From the NCBI RefSeq assembly GCF_000269805.1, contig NZ_JH711481.1, positions 1,737,789-1,801,788 of the forward strand: a stretch of DNA of 64,000 bases, given 5' to 3'. Positions 17,818 to 26,124 of this stretch are shown one piece after another. The notes below the pieces were generated by a model, which did not search any database, had not been told where the DNA came from, and worked only from the letters and a program-made list of their open reading frames with translations. Source of the stretch: Actinomyces massiliensis 4401292 (GTDB lineage Bacteria > Actinomycetota > Actinomycetes > Actinomycetales > Actinomycetaceae). Made by a program: the position numbers and the translations under genes. Positions within the stretch are counted from its first letter, which is position 1; each line of letters opens with the position of its first letter.

Positions 17818-17851
17818 CCGTGCTGATGCGGGATCCCCCGCATCAGCACGG
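17818..17851 (+). terminator. hairpin terminator between the small membrane protein gene and ftsY
   Basis: A perfect 15-bp stem (17818-17832 with 17837-17851) and a 4-nt loop, about 30 nt after the stop codon. There is no U-run, which is common in high-G+C bacteria. Confidence 0.7.
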
Positions 17852-17956
17852 TCGTCTGAAATGACCTGAAATGACGCGATGAGCGGGTGCCCTCCAGGTT
17901 CATTCACGGGGCGGGGGCGGCTGCCCACCGCCGGCGTCATCGGGCATGATGGAGCC

Positions 17957-19144
17957 ATGGAACCTTGGATGATCGTTCTCGCCGTCATCGTCGTCGTCGC
18001 CGTGATCGGCGGCCTCTGGTTCGTTGCGAGTCGCCGCGGCAGTGGGCAGGTCCCTCCCGAGGTCAGCGCCCACAAGCCCACCAGTGCCGACGACGTCCTT
18101 CCGGCTCCGCCCTCCGAGCAGAAGGAGGGTGCTGGGGAAGCTGAGGAATCCGAGGGGGCGCAGGCCCCTCAGGCGCCGACGCTCGAGCGCCCCGAGTCGA
18201 TCCCCGGCCGCATGCAGCGCCTGCGGGCCCGTCTGGCGGGGTCCGGGGGTTTCGGGCGCGCCGTCCTGTCGGTCCTGTCGCGCGGCGACCTGACCGAGGC
18301 CGACTGGGAGGAGATCGAGGACACGCTGCTGACCTCGGATCTCGGCATCGAGGTCACCACCGCGCTCATGGACGAGCTGCGCACCCAGGCCAAGGTTCTG
18401 GACACCTCTGACCCCGAGGCGATCCGCGGCGTTCTGCGTGCCGAGCTGCTGAAGCTGGTCGACCCGACCATGGACCGCTCACTCGTCCTGGATCGGCCCG
18501 CTCCCGCGGAGAGCTGGGACGAGAACCAGGGCGACCCGGCCGCCGCCGTCCTCATGGTGGGCGTCAACGGGACCGGCAAGACGACCACCTGCGGAAAGCT
18601 CGCGCGCGTCCTGGTTGCGCAGGACAAAACAGTCGTCATGGGTGCGGCTGACACCTTCCGCGCCGCGGCCGCCGACCAGCTGACCACCTGGGGCCGGCGC
18701 GTGGGCGTCGAGGTCGTGCGCTCCGACAAGGAGGGCGCTGACCCGGCGTCGGTCGCCTACGATGCCGCCCAGCAGGCCGCGCGCACCGGTGTCGATGTCG
18801 TCCTGGTGGACACCGCCGGACGCCTGCAGAACAAGGCCGGACTCATGGACGAGCTCGGCAAGATCAAGCGCGTCATGGACAAGATCGCCCCGGTCGGCGA
18901 GATCCTGCTGGTTCTGGACGCCACCACCGGTCAGAACGGCATGCGACAGGCGCAGGTCTTCTCCGAGGCCGTGGGCATCACCGGAATCGTCCTGACCAAG
19001 ATGGACGGCACCGCCAAGGGCGGCATTGTCGTGACCGTGCAGAAGGAACTCGGCGTGCCGGTCAAGCTCGTCGGGCTCGGGGAGGGCGCCGACGACCTGG
19101 CACCCTTCGACCCCGAGGGCTTCGTCGACGCCCTGCTCGCCTGA
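17957..19144 (+). CDS. ftsY: signal recognition particle receptor FtsY
   Basis: A 395-residue SRP receptor GTPase that docks ribosome-SRP complexes at the membrane. An N-terminal transmembrane helix (about residues 4-24) and an acidic/Pro-rich linker precede the NG domain. GTPase motifs are VGVNGTGKTTTCGKLA (G1), AADTFRAAAADQL, VDTAGRLQNK (G3), TKMDGTAKGG (G4) and GLGEGADDLAPF (C-terminal). The start at ATG 17957 gives the usual actinobacterial membrane-anchored form; in-frame upstream sequence is not conserved. It is part of the smc-ftsY-ffh series, with accessory genes inserted on both sides. Confidence 0.96.
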   Translation: MEPWMIVLAVIVVVAVIGGLWFVASRRGSGQVPPEVSAHKPTSADDVLPAPPSEQKEGAGEAEESEGAQAPQAPTLERPESIPGRMQRLRARLAGSGGFGRAVLSVLSRGDLTEADWEEIEDTLLTSDLGIEVTTALMDELRTQAKVLDTSDPEAIRGVLRAELLKLVDPTMDRSLVLDRPAPAESWDENQGDPAAAVLMVGVNGTGKTTTCGKLARVLVAQDKTVVMGAADTFRAAAADQLTTWGRRVGVEVVRSDKEGADPASVAYDAAQQAARTGVDVVLVDTAGRLQNKAGLMDELGKIKRVMDKIAPVGEILLVLDATTGQNGMRQAQVFSEAVGITGIVLTKMDGTAKGGIVVTVQKELGVPVKLVGLGEGADDLAPFDPEGFVDALLA

Positions 19145-19185
19145 GGCCGCTCTCGGCCCGCCTGCCTGGGGCGGCGACTGGCCGC

Positions 19186-20073
19186 TCAGGAGGCGAGCCC
19201 AAGTGCTGCCGCGCGTCGCACGGTCGTCGTCAGCGAGTCGAGGGTCGAGGAGCTGAACCTCCACCGTTGCCAGTACAGCGGCACCTGCACGCTACGGTCC
19301 GGGTGCAGCCTGACCAGCCTTCCGGTCTTAAGGTCCTCGATGATCTGGCCCTCTGGAAGCACACCCCATCCGAGCCCGAGCTTGGTGGCCATGAGGAACT
19401 CACGGTTCGAGGGGATGTAGTGGACAGGGGGCTGGTCCTCCACCCCGGTCTGCCGCAGGTATGAGTGCTGGAGGTCGTCCTTGGTGTCGAAGCGCAGCAT
19501 CGGCAGCCCTCCCAAGTCAACCTCGTCTTCCTTAAGGCCCTTGATCAGGGACGGGGCGCAGACCGGCTGATACACCATCGTCCCCAGCCTGTCGACCGTG
19601 CAGCCGGGGGCGGGCGTGCGGGAGGTCGTGACCGCCGCCATGACGCGCCCTTCCCTGAGCAGGGTAGCGGTGTGGTCCTGGTCCTCCACGTGGAGGTCGA
19701 GCAGGACTGATCGTTCCGCCGCGATCTGGGCGATCACGGGCTGGAACCACGTAGAGATGGAGTCTGCGTTGATGGCCAGCGAGACGCGTGCCATCCCGGA
19801 CGCGTCAGGCAACGAGCTGTCCGCTGCGAGAAGGCGTTGGGTGTCCGAGCTGAGGAGCATGACCTGCCGCGCAAGAGCCAGAACGATCCTGCCGGGTCGT
19901 GTCGGCTTGACGGGACGCGACCGCTCCACGAGAACCAGCCCCGCCTCGCGCTCCAGCGCTCCGATCCTCTGGCTCAGGGCGGGCTGGGTGATCCGCAGTG
20001 TTGACGCCGCGGTCTCGAACGATCCCGACTCGCAGACGGCGCTCAGGGCCTCGAGGTGCGACGTCTTGAACAT
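19186..20073 (-). CDS. LysR-family regulator, LysG/ArgP type
   Basis: A 295-residue activator with an N-terminal winged helix (FETAASTLRITQPALSQRIGALE, about residues 19-41) and a periplasmic-binding-protein-like effector domain. The sequence resembles LysG/ArgP (IciA) proteins, which sense lysine or arginine and switch on an adjacent exporter. It is divergent from an RhtB/LysE-superfamily exporter across a 68-bp A+T-rich region, the classical arrangement. It converges on ftsY with a 41-nt gap. Effector identity is inferred from the family. Confidence 0.88.
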   Translation of the reverse strand: MFKTSHLEALSAVCESGSFETAASTLRITQPALSQRIGALEREAGLVLVERSRPVKPTRPGRIVLALARQVMLLSSDTQRLLAADSSLPDASGMARVSLAINADSISTWFQPVIAQIAAERSVLLDLHVEDQDHTATLLREGRVMAAVTTSRTPAPGCTVDRLGTMVYQPVCAPSLIKGLKEDEVDLGGLPMLRFDTKDDLQHSYLRQTGVEDQPPVHYIPSNREFLMATKLGLGWGVLPEGQIIEDLKTGRLVRLHPDRSVQVPLYWQRWRFSSSTLDSLTTTVRRAAALGLAS

Positions 20074-20106
20074 TGAGGTTCCTTATGATGGAGCAATAGA
20101 AATGAT

Positions 20107-20135
20107 TTTACTCAATATTAGCCCGGCTGTAGCAT
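20107..20135 (+). promoter_or_regulatory. promoter of the exporter gene within the LysG-type regulator intergenic region
   Basis: TTTACT (20107-20112), 17-nt spacer and TAGCAT (20130-20135); the box ends 6 nt before ATG 20142, so the transcript is probably leaderless. The surrounding A+T-rich sequence (20090-20120) is a likely binding place for the divergent LysR protein. Confidence 0.55.
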
Positions 20136-20141
20136 CGTGGC

Positions 20142-20768
20142 ATGACGGCGATGACGGCGATGTGGGCATATGTTCCGGTAGCGCTCGTCTTCGGCATCAC
20201 CCCTGGCCCAGACGCCGCGCTCGCGCTGCGCAGCTCCATCGCGCACGGCGTCAGGCACGGAGTCGTCGTAGCGCTCGGGGCGGCGACCGGCTCGCTCGCC
20301 TGGGGCGTCGCGGCGGCCGCAGGCGTGGCAACGTTCGTCACCCAGGTCCCGACAGCGTTCGAGTTCCTGCGCTGGGCGGGCGCGATCTACCTGGGCTGCC
20401 TTGGCGTGCACTCGATCATCACGGCTGGCAGCTGGGTCGTCTCGGCGGATGGCGAGGGGATGGCGGCGAGGGCGCCTGTCTTGAGAGCGTTCTGGACCGG
20501 GCTGGCCGCCGACCTGCTGAACCCGAAGATGGGGGTCTTCTACCTTGCTGTCCTCCCGCAGTTCATCCCCAGGGGAGGACCGGTGCTCGAGTGGTCGATG
20601 GCACTGATGGCGATCGAGCTCGTCATCGCGGTCGTCTGCTTGTCCTTGTACGCCGTGCTCGCGTCCTCCGCGAGACGAGCCCTCGCGCGCGGGAGGGCCG
20701 CCGCCTGGATGGAACGGCTCCTCGGCGGCGTGCTGGTGGGACTCGGGGTACGGGTGGTGGTTGGCTAG
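20142..20768 (+). CDS. amino-acid exporter, RhtB/LysE superfamily
   Basis: A 208-residue inner-membrane protein with about six hydrophobic segments. The N-terminal signature FGITPGPDAALALRSSIAHG and the following GAATGSLAWG match the RhtB branch of LysE-type exporters, which pump out amino acids when they accumulate. NPKMGVFYLAVLPQF in the middle is also typical. The divergent LysG-type gene is the expected activator. Two ATGs (20142 and 20151 region) are possible starts; the first fits the -10 box spacing. Substrate (basic amino acid or threonine/homoserine type) cannot be told. Confidence 0.87.
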   Translation: MTAMTAMWAYVPVALVFGITPGPDAALALRSSIAHGVRHGVVVALGAATGSLAWGVAAAAGVATFVTQVPTAFEFLRWAGAIYLGCLGVHSIITAGSWVVSADGEGMAARAPVLRAFWTGLAADLLNPKMGVFYLAVLPQFIPRGGPVLEWSMALMAIELVIAVVCLSLYAVLASSARRALARGRAAAWMERLLGGVLVGLGVRVVVG

Positions 20769-20856
20769 ACCGTGCTAGACCGTTGTGCTGCTGCCGCTGC
20801 TCGTGCGCCCAGACCGTGCGCAGTGGCAGGAAGCAGCAGTAAGACAGCAGAGGCGT

Positions 20857-21440
20857 CTACTGGATGATCCAGCCCTTCTGGGCGGCGATGTGGACGGCGG
20901 CAACCCGGGTGGGGGCCGGTCTTGGCCATGGCCTGGGAGAGGTGGTTGCGGGTGGTGCCCTCCGACAGGTGCACGCGCCGAGCGACCTCGGCGACGGTGG
21001 CCCCGTCGGCGGCCGCTTGGAGCACCTTGGTCTCGCGGGCGGTCAGGGGCGAGTCGCCGAAGATGAGGGAGTCCGTCGCCAGGGCGGGGTCCACCACCCG
21101 CAGGCCCGCGTGGACGCGCCTGACCGACTCTGCCAGGTCGGCCGCGGGGGCGTCCTTGACTAAGAGGTCGTGAGCCTCGGAGCTGATGGCGCGTCTCAGG
21201 AAGCCGGGGCGGCCGAAGGCCGTGACGATGAGGACCCGCGTTGCTGGCATCCGCTTCAGCAGCTGCGCGGTGGCGGTCAGCCCGTCGGTGCCGGGCATAT
21301 CCACGTTCATGAGGACGACGTCGGGCCGGTGCGCGGGAGCGCCGCAGCGGTGGCCGCGCTGGAGGGCAGCGGGCGGACGCTGACCCGCAGCAGCGTTCCG
21401 GTGCCCGCAGGCCCGGGGCTGAGCCCGGGCGCGGGGGAGG
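20857..21440 (-). pseudogene. remnant of a two-component system (response regulator with kinase tail), frameshifted and truncated
   Basis: Most of a NarL-type regulator is visible: HRPDVVLMNVDMPGTDG, VTAFGRPGF, LLVKDAPAADL and a LuxR domain LTARETKVLQAAADGATV. The first roughly 55 receiver residues, with the acidic pocket, are missing. Near 20910 a frame change in a C-rich run moves the end RVAAVHIAAQKGWIIQ into another frame, ending at the TAG 20857-20859. Upstream in yet another frame is a kinase-like tail (GTGTLLRVSVRPLP), so an internal deletion probably joined the two genes. It is similar to the intact regulator at 23325-23939 on the other side of ffh. Confidence 0.75.
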
Positions 21441-21544
21441 TCTGAGGCCGCTCTTCCCGGTATCGTGGGGCGCAGTCATGCAGTCATGCAGCCCATGCCT
21501 GCACGTTCCCGCGATGCGCCACCAGCGCCAGGAAGGACCTCAGC

Positions 21545-23224
21545 GTGTTCGGCAACCTCTCCGACCGGCTCACAGCCTCGTTCAACTCCCTGCGCGGCAA
21601 GGGCCGCCTGACCGAGGCGGATATCGACGCCACCGTCTCCGAGATCCGTCGCGCCCTGCTGGAGGCCGATGTCGCCCTGCCGGTGGTCCGCTCCTTCACC
21701 GCCGCCGTGCGCGAGAAGGCCAAGGACGCCGCCCGCTCCCAGGCCCTCAACCCCGCCCAGCAGGTCGTTCAGATCGTCAACGACGAGCTCATCGAGGTCC
21801 TCGGCGGCCAGTCCCGCGAGCTCAACTGGGCCGACCGCGGTCCCACCATCATCATGCTCGCCGGTCTCCAGGGCGCCGGAAAGACGACGCTGGCCGGAAA
21901 GCTCGGCCGCTGGCTGCGCGAGGATCGCAAGCGCGTCCTGCTGGTCGCCTCCGACCTACAGCGGCCCAACGCCGTCACCCAGCTCAGCGTCGTCGCCGAG
22001 CGCGCCGGCGTGGATGTGTGGGCCCCCGAGCCCGGCAACGGCGTCGGCGACCCCGTTCAGGTGGCCCGCACCGGTGTGGAGCAGGCGCGCACCCACGGCT
22101 ACGACGTCGTGGTGGTGGACACCGCCGGGCGCCTGGGCGTGGACGCCGAGATGATGGACCAGGCGATCCGCATCCGCGACGCCGTGAGCCCCCACGAGAT
22201 CCTCTTCGTCCTGGACGCCATGGTCGGTCAGGACGCCGTCAACACCTCGGTGGCCTTCCGCGACGGCGTCGGCTTCACCGGCGTCGTGCTCTCCAAGCTC
22301 GACGGCGACGCCCGCGGCGGCGCCGCCCTGTCCGTGCGCGGGGTCACCGGCGCCCCGGTCCTGTTCTCCTCCACCGGCGAGGGCCTGGGGGACTTCGAGC
22401 GCTTCCACGCCGACCGCATGGCCAGTCGCATCCTGGACATGGGCGACCTGCTCACCCTCATCGAGCAGGCGCAGAGGACCTTCGATGAGAAGGAGGCCGA
22501 GGACGCCGCCGCCAAGCTCGCCTCCGGGGAGTTCACCCTCGACGACTTCCTGTCCCAGCTGCGCCAGATCCGCAAAATGGGCTCCATGAAGAAGCTGCTG
22601 GGCATGATGCCCGGCATGGGCCAGATGCGCGAGGCCCTGGAGACCTTCGACGAGCGGGAGGTCGACCGCATCGAGGCCATCGTCTGCTCCATGACTCCGG
22701 CGGAGCGGCGGGACCTGTCCATCCTCAACGGGTCGCGCCGATCGCGTATCGCCAAGGGCTCGGGCACCACCGTGCAGGCCGTCAACGAGCTGGTGGACCG
22801 CTTCGGTCAGGCCAAGAAGATGATGGAGGCCATGGCCTCCGGAGGCGGGGGCGCCGCCGGAGAGGGCGGCATGCCCGGCATGGGGTCGCTGCCCTCCATG
22901 GGCAAGCGCTCCAAGGCCCGGCAGGCGCCCAAGGGCAAGCGGCGCAAGGGCGGCAAGAAGGGGCGCTCCGGCAACCCCGCCAAGGCGGCCCGGCAGGCCA
23001 AGGAGGCCCAGGCCAAGGCTGCTGGCGGTTCGTCCGAGGCGTCCGCACCTGCGGCCCCCGCTGCGGGCTCGGCCTTCGGCCTGGGCGGCGGAGCCCCTGC
23101 GGGAGGCTCTGGCGGTTACGGGATCATGCCCGACCAGGAGAGCGCGGCATCGGGGTCGGGCGATGAGGTCGCCGACGCCATGAACGCCCTGCCCGAGGAT
23201 CTCAAGCGCCGACTCGGTCTGTGA
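21545..23224 (+). CDS. ffh: signal recognition particle protein Ffh
   Basis: A 559-residue SRP GTPase that binds signal peptides and 4.5S RNA. G motifs: LAGLQGAGKTTLAGKLG (G1), VVVDTAGRLGVDAEMM (G3), SKLDGDARGGAALS (G4). The Met-rich M domain with GSMKKLLGMMPGMGQ and SRRSRIAKGSGTTVQAVNEL follows. About 110 residues after the M domain form a basic, then Gly/Ala/Pro-rich tail that is longer than usual. GTG 21545 is preceded by AAGGA. It follows ftsY in the core order but is separated by the exporter pair and a decayed regulator. Confidence 0.96.
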   Translation: MFGNLSDRLTASFNSLRGKGRLTEADIDATVSEIRRALLEADVALPVVRSFTAAVREKAKDAARSQALNPAQQVVQIVNDELIEVLGGQSRELNWADRGPTIIMLAGLQGAGKTTLAGKLGRWLREDRKRVLLVASDLQRPNAVTQLSVVAERAGVDVWAPEPGNGVGDPVQVARTGVEQARTHGYDVVVVDTAGRLGVDAEMMDQAIRIRDAVSPHEILFVLDAMVGQDAVNTSVAFRDGVGFTGVVLSKLDGDARGGAALSVRGVTGAPVLFSSTGEGLGDFERFHADRMASRILDMGDLLTLIEQAQRTFDEKEAEDAAAKLASGEFTLDDFLSQLRQIRKMGSMKKLLGMMPGMGQMREALETFDEREVDRIEAIVCSMTPAERRDLSILNGSRRSRIAKGSGTTVQAVNELVDRFGQAKKMMEAMASGGGGAAGEGGMPGMGSLPSMGKRSKARQAPKGKRRKGGKKGRSGNPAKAARQAKEAQAKAAGGSSEASAPAAPAAGSAFGLGGGAPAGGSGGYGIMPDQESAASGSGDEVADAMNALPEDLKRRLGL

Positions 23225-23266
23225 TGCGGGGCGCCCGGTCGCACAGGCCCGGCCCCGATGCCGCGG

Positions 23267-23332
23267 ACCGATCTCGATGCGGAAGTGGACCGATCTCGGC
23301 GCGGAGTACGACCGATCTCGGCGGTTACAGCC
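23267..23332. repeat. 22-bp tandem repeat, three units, at the 3' end of a response-regulator gene
   Basis: Units start at 23267, 23289 and 23311, each beginning ACCGATCTCG, period exactly 22 bp. The third unit overlaps the regulator's stop codon (TAA, 23327-23325). The same repeat family occurs at 59185-59260. Relative to the gene it follows, it reads CGAGATCGGT in the sense direction at both places. No hairpin explains it. Confidence 0.9.
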
Positions 23333-23939
23333 AGCCGTTGGTCTCGGCGGTGCGGGCCGCCTCGGTGCGGTTGCGGGCGTGCGTCTTGGCGATCGCACTG
23401 GACAGGTAGTTGCGCACCGTCCCGGCGCCCAGATGAAGAGCCTCGGCGATGTCGTGGGCGTCCGCACCGCGCGCGGCCAGGCGCAGCACCTCCTTCTCCC
23501 GGTCCGTCAACGGGTTCGGGCCCACGATCACCGACTCCTGGGCGAGAGTCGGGTCGATGACGCGCAACCCCGCCGCGATCTTCCGGATCGCCTCCGCCAG
23601 CTCCTCGGGCGGGGTGTCCTTGACCAGGAACCCGGAGGCTCCCGCCTCCAGCGCGCGGGAAAGGTAGCCGGGGCGCCCGAAGGTGGTGACGATGAGGCTG
23701 CGGCATTCCGTGCCCGCGGCTGTCAGCGCCGCCGCGGCGGCCAGGCCGTCCATGTCCGGCATGTCGATGTCCAGCAGGGCCACATCCACGGCGCGCTCCC
23801 GAACCAGGGCCACCGCCTCGCGGCCGGTGCCCGCCTGGGCGACGACGTCGATATCCGGCTCCAGACCCAGCAGCGTGGCCAGCGCCCCGCGGACGAGGGC
23901 CTGATCGTCGGCTATCAGCACACGGATCGGGGCGCTCAC
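23325..23939 (-). CDS. NarL/LuxR-family response regulator
   Basis: A 204-residue regulator. Receiver: VLIADDQALVRGALATLL, phospho-acceptor in VDVALLDIDMPDMDG, VTTFGRPGYL and FLVKDTPPEEL. LuxR domain: LTDREKEVLRLAARGADAHDIAEAL. GTG 23939 overlaps the kinase stop (GTGA), showing coupling. Compared with the regulator at 9080-9961 it has the compact length normal for DesR-type proteins. It is last in the operon ATPase-permease-kinase-regulator and probably regulates it. It resembles the decayed copy at 20857-21440. Confidence 0.94.
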   Translation of the reverse strand: MSAPIRVLIADDQALVRGALATLLGLEPDIDVVAQAGTGREAVALVRERAVDVALLDIDMPDMDGLAAAAALTAAGTECRSLIVTTFGRPGYLSRALEAGASGFLVKDTPPEELAEAIRKIAAGLRVIDPTLAQESVIVGPNPLTDREKEVLRLAARGADAHDIAEALHLGAGTVRNYLSSAIAKTHARNRTEAARTAETNGWL

Positions 23940-25141
23940 AGGTTCACCTCCAGGACGGTGCCCGGGCGCACGGCGGTGCCGCCCGGTGCGGGGCTGGTCA
24001 GGACCAGGGTGCCGCCCGCGGCCTCGACGCGCTCGCGCAGGCCGGTCAGCCCGTTGCCTGGGCGGTGCCCGGCTAGGCCCGCGCCGTCGTCCTGCACGCG
24101 CACCCGCCCCGGGGCGAGCTCGACGTTCACGCGGGCGGCTCCGGCGTGGCGCAGCACGTTCGTCGTCGCCTCCCGCAGGGCCCAGGCGAGCAGCTCGCGC
24201 TGGGGCAGGGGGACATCTCCGGCCCGCCCCGTGAAGGCGGCCGCGATGTCGGCGGCGGCAAAGGCGGTGCGCGAGGCCTTCATCTGACCGGCCAGGTCCG
24301 GCACGCGCAGGCGGGTCACGGTGGCGCGCACGTCCGCCAGGGCGGCGCGGGAGAGCTCGACGATCTCGGCCATCTCGCGCTCGGCCGCCTCGGGGCTGCG
24401 GTGCACGAGCCGGTGGGCGACCTCCGCCTTGAGGGCCAGGACGGTCAGGGAGTGCCCGAGCAGGTCGTGGACGTCGCGGCCGATCTCCTCGCGCTCCGCA
24501 GCGGCGGCGAGCTCGCGCTCCTTGACCTGACGACGCTCCTGGACATCGGCCCCGATGCGGCCGAGCGCAATGGCGACGGAGGAGAAGGAGCAGCCGGCGG
24601 CCAACCCCGCGATGTTCGCCCTCGGTGCGAGGACGAGGAAGAAGAGGGCGGTCAGGACGCACAGGCACCCGGAGACGGTCAGGCCCACGCGCAGCGTTGT
24701 CGCGTACATGATGATCGCGCAGAAGTAGGGCAGGTAGAAGACCGTGTACCACCACTCCAGGCCCGGGCCGGAGACGGCGGCGGCGCCCGCCAGCAGCGCG
24801 AGCCTGCTGGCGACGGGGCGCAGCTGCCCGACGGCGCCCGCTCCCGCCGGGAGGGCGAGCCAGGTCGGCATGGTGGAGACGGCCCAGCTGTAGAGGCAGG
24901 CGAACCCGACGATTCCGGCGACGCCCAGCGCCTTGAGGGACACCGGCATGTCGGCCGTGAGGACGAAGAAGAGAGGGACGAGAAGGAGGAGGGCCCAGAC
25001 GGAGTTCGGCTCGATCCGCCGGTACCAGGGGCGCGGACGGTCGTCGGCCGCAACCGTGTCGGCTGCGTCGGCTGTGTCGGCCGTGTCGGCTGTGCTGCTG
25101 GCGGTCGCGGCGCGGGTGCTGTTGGCACTCACGGCATTCAT
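23936..25141 (-). CDS. sensor histidine kinase, HisKA_3 (DesK-like) family
   Basis: A 401-residue kinase with about five or six membrane segments (roughly residues 45-190) and no clear external domain. Phospho-acceptor His is in EEIGRDVHDLLGHSLT; the ATPase domain has REATTNVLRHAGA, VQDDGAGL and GNGLTGLRERVEAAGG. ATG 25141 is chosen because it lies just after the permease stop; the frame extends to 25219 inside the permease. The N-terminus carries a Thr/Ala/Asp repeat from a 9-bp-period array (25056-25091). It pairs with the overlapping regulator and likely senses envelope or lipid state. Confidence 0.92.
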   Translation of the reverse strand: MNAVSANSTRAATASSTADTADTADAADTVAADDRPRPWYRRIEPNSVWALLLLVPLFFVLTADMPVSLKALGVAGIVGFACLYSWAVSTMPTWLALPAGAGAVGQLRPVASRLALLAGAAAVSGPGLEWWYTVFYLPYFCAIIMYATTLRVGLTVSGCLCVLTALFFLVLAPRANIAGLAAGCSFSSVAIALGRIGADVQERRQVKERELAAAAEREEIGRDVHDLLGHSLTVLALKAEVAHRLVHRSPEAAEREMAEIVELSRAALADVRATVTRLRVPDLAGQMKASRTAFAAADIAAAFTGRAGDVPLPQRELLAWALREATTNVLRHAGAARVNVELAPGRVRVQDDGAGLAGHRPGNGLTGLRERVEAAGGTLVLTSPAPGGTAVRPGTVLEVNL

Positions 25142-25155
25142 TGCGAAGCCGGCGG

Positions 25156-26007
25156 TCAGCGGCGCGCCGTCGTCCGGCGCCGCGCAGCCAGGCAGGCCAC
25201 GACGAAGATGAAGGTCCACGCGGTGATGTTAGCGACCGGCATCCACAGGGCCTCATGGACGGTGCCGGTCGCGGTGACGACCATGTCCTTCTGGAGCGCA
25301 CGGGTCGCCAGGGCGCCGGTGCCGTACATGGGGGTGAAGCGGCCGAAGTCGAACAGGCTTCCGCTCAGCGGCATGAACAGGTTGCCGAGGAAGGCGTAGA
25401 TGCTGATCGAGGCGCCCGCGATGCCGACCGCCGCCTGCGCCGGGACCCACAGCCCCACGGCCAGGCCATAGCAGGCGAAGGGGACGGCGGTCAGCACGGT
25501 GAGCAGGTAGCCGGAGGCCCACACCCAGGGCGCGTCCATCCTCGCGCCCGTGAAGACGCCGGCGATGAAGATGACCGTGACCGGGAAGACCGAGACGATG
25601 AGGGCGGTGAGCAGCTTGGTGGCGATGTAGATGCGCAGGCCGCCCGCCGTGAGCGCCATCTGGCGGCCCCACCCGCCCGCGTTCTCAACGGCGGCGCCGG
25701 CGGCCGTGCAGGTCGCGGCGATCGCCACCGAGAAGACCGACATATTGATCATGACCGAGGCGGCGACATTGCCACGGCCCGCGTCGTAGGAGGAGTAGTC
25801 CTGCAGGGCGCCCCAGAACAGGTACATGCCCAGCGGCATCACCAGGGTGAAGAAGAGCATGTCGGGGCGGGACAGGGTCGTGATCGTGTCGATGCGCGTA
25901 TAGGTCCACGGGCGCGGGCGGCGAGCGGGCGCGGCGGTGCGGTCGCCGCTGCGGGCGGGGGAGGCGGTGGCGGTTGTTGTAGTAGTAGTTGTAGGTGTAG
26001 CGGTCAT
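25156..26007 (-). CDS. ABC-2-type transporter permease
   Basis: A 283-residue membrane protein with six hydrophobic segments and the ABC-2 pattern: RPDMLFFTLVMPLGMYLFWG, then MSVFSVAIAATCTAAGAAVENAGGWGRQMALTAG, and AVPFACYGLAVGLWVP. Such permeases export drugs, lipids or peptides with a separate ATPase, here the upstream gene on the same strand (118-nt gap). The N-terminus has a run of Thr residues from a triplet-rich stretch. It precedes the kinase by 14 nt. Confidence 0.9.
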   Translation of the reverse strand: MTATPTTTTTTTATASPARSGDRTAAPARRPRPWTYTRIDTITTLSRPDMLFFTLVMPLGMYLFWGALQDYSSYDAGRGNVAASVMINMSVFSVAIAATCTAAGAAVENAGGWGRQMALTAGGLRIYIATKLLTALIVSVFPVTVIFIAGVFTGARMDAPWVWASGYLLTVLTAVPFACYGLAVGLWVPAQAAVGIAGASISIYAFLGNLFMPLSGSLFDFGRFTPMYGTGALATRALQKDMVVTATGTVHEALWMPVANITAWTFIFVVACLAARRRTTARR

Positions 26008-26124
26008 GGCTGGTTCCTTGCCTGGGTTGCCTGGGAGACTTCCTGCAGCTGTGACAGTTGGGTGGGTTCGGGCCGGCGGCCCGGGTCCCGCGGGGCGGGC
26101 TTGCGGCGCGGTGAGCGGAACGGC

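Noticed and set aside
23267-23332. CRISPR array or REP element
   Set aside because: Same 22-bp family as above; units are not palindromic and too short for CRISPR.
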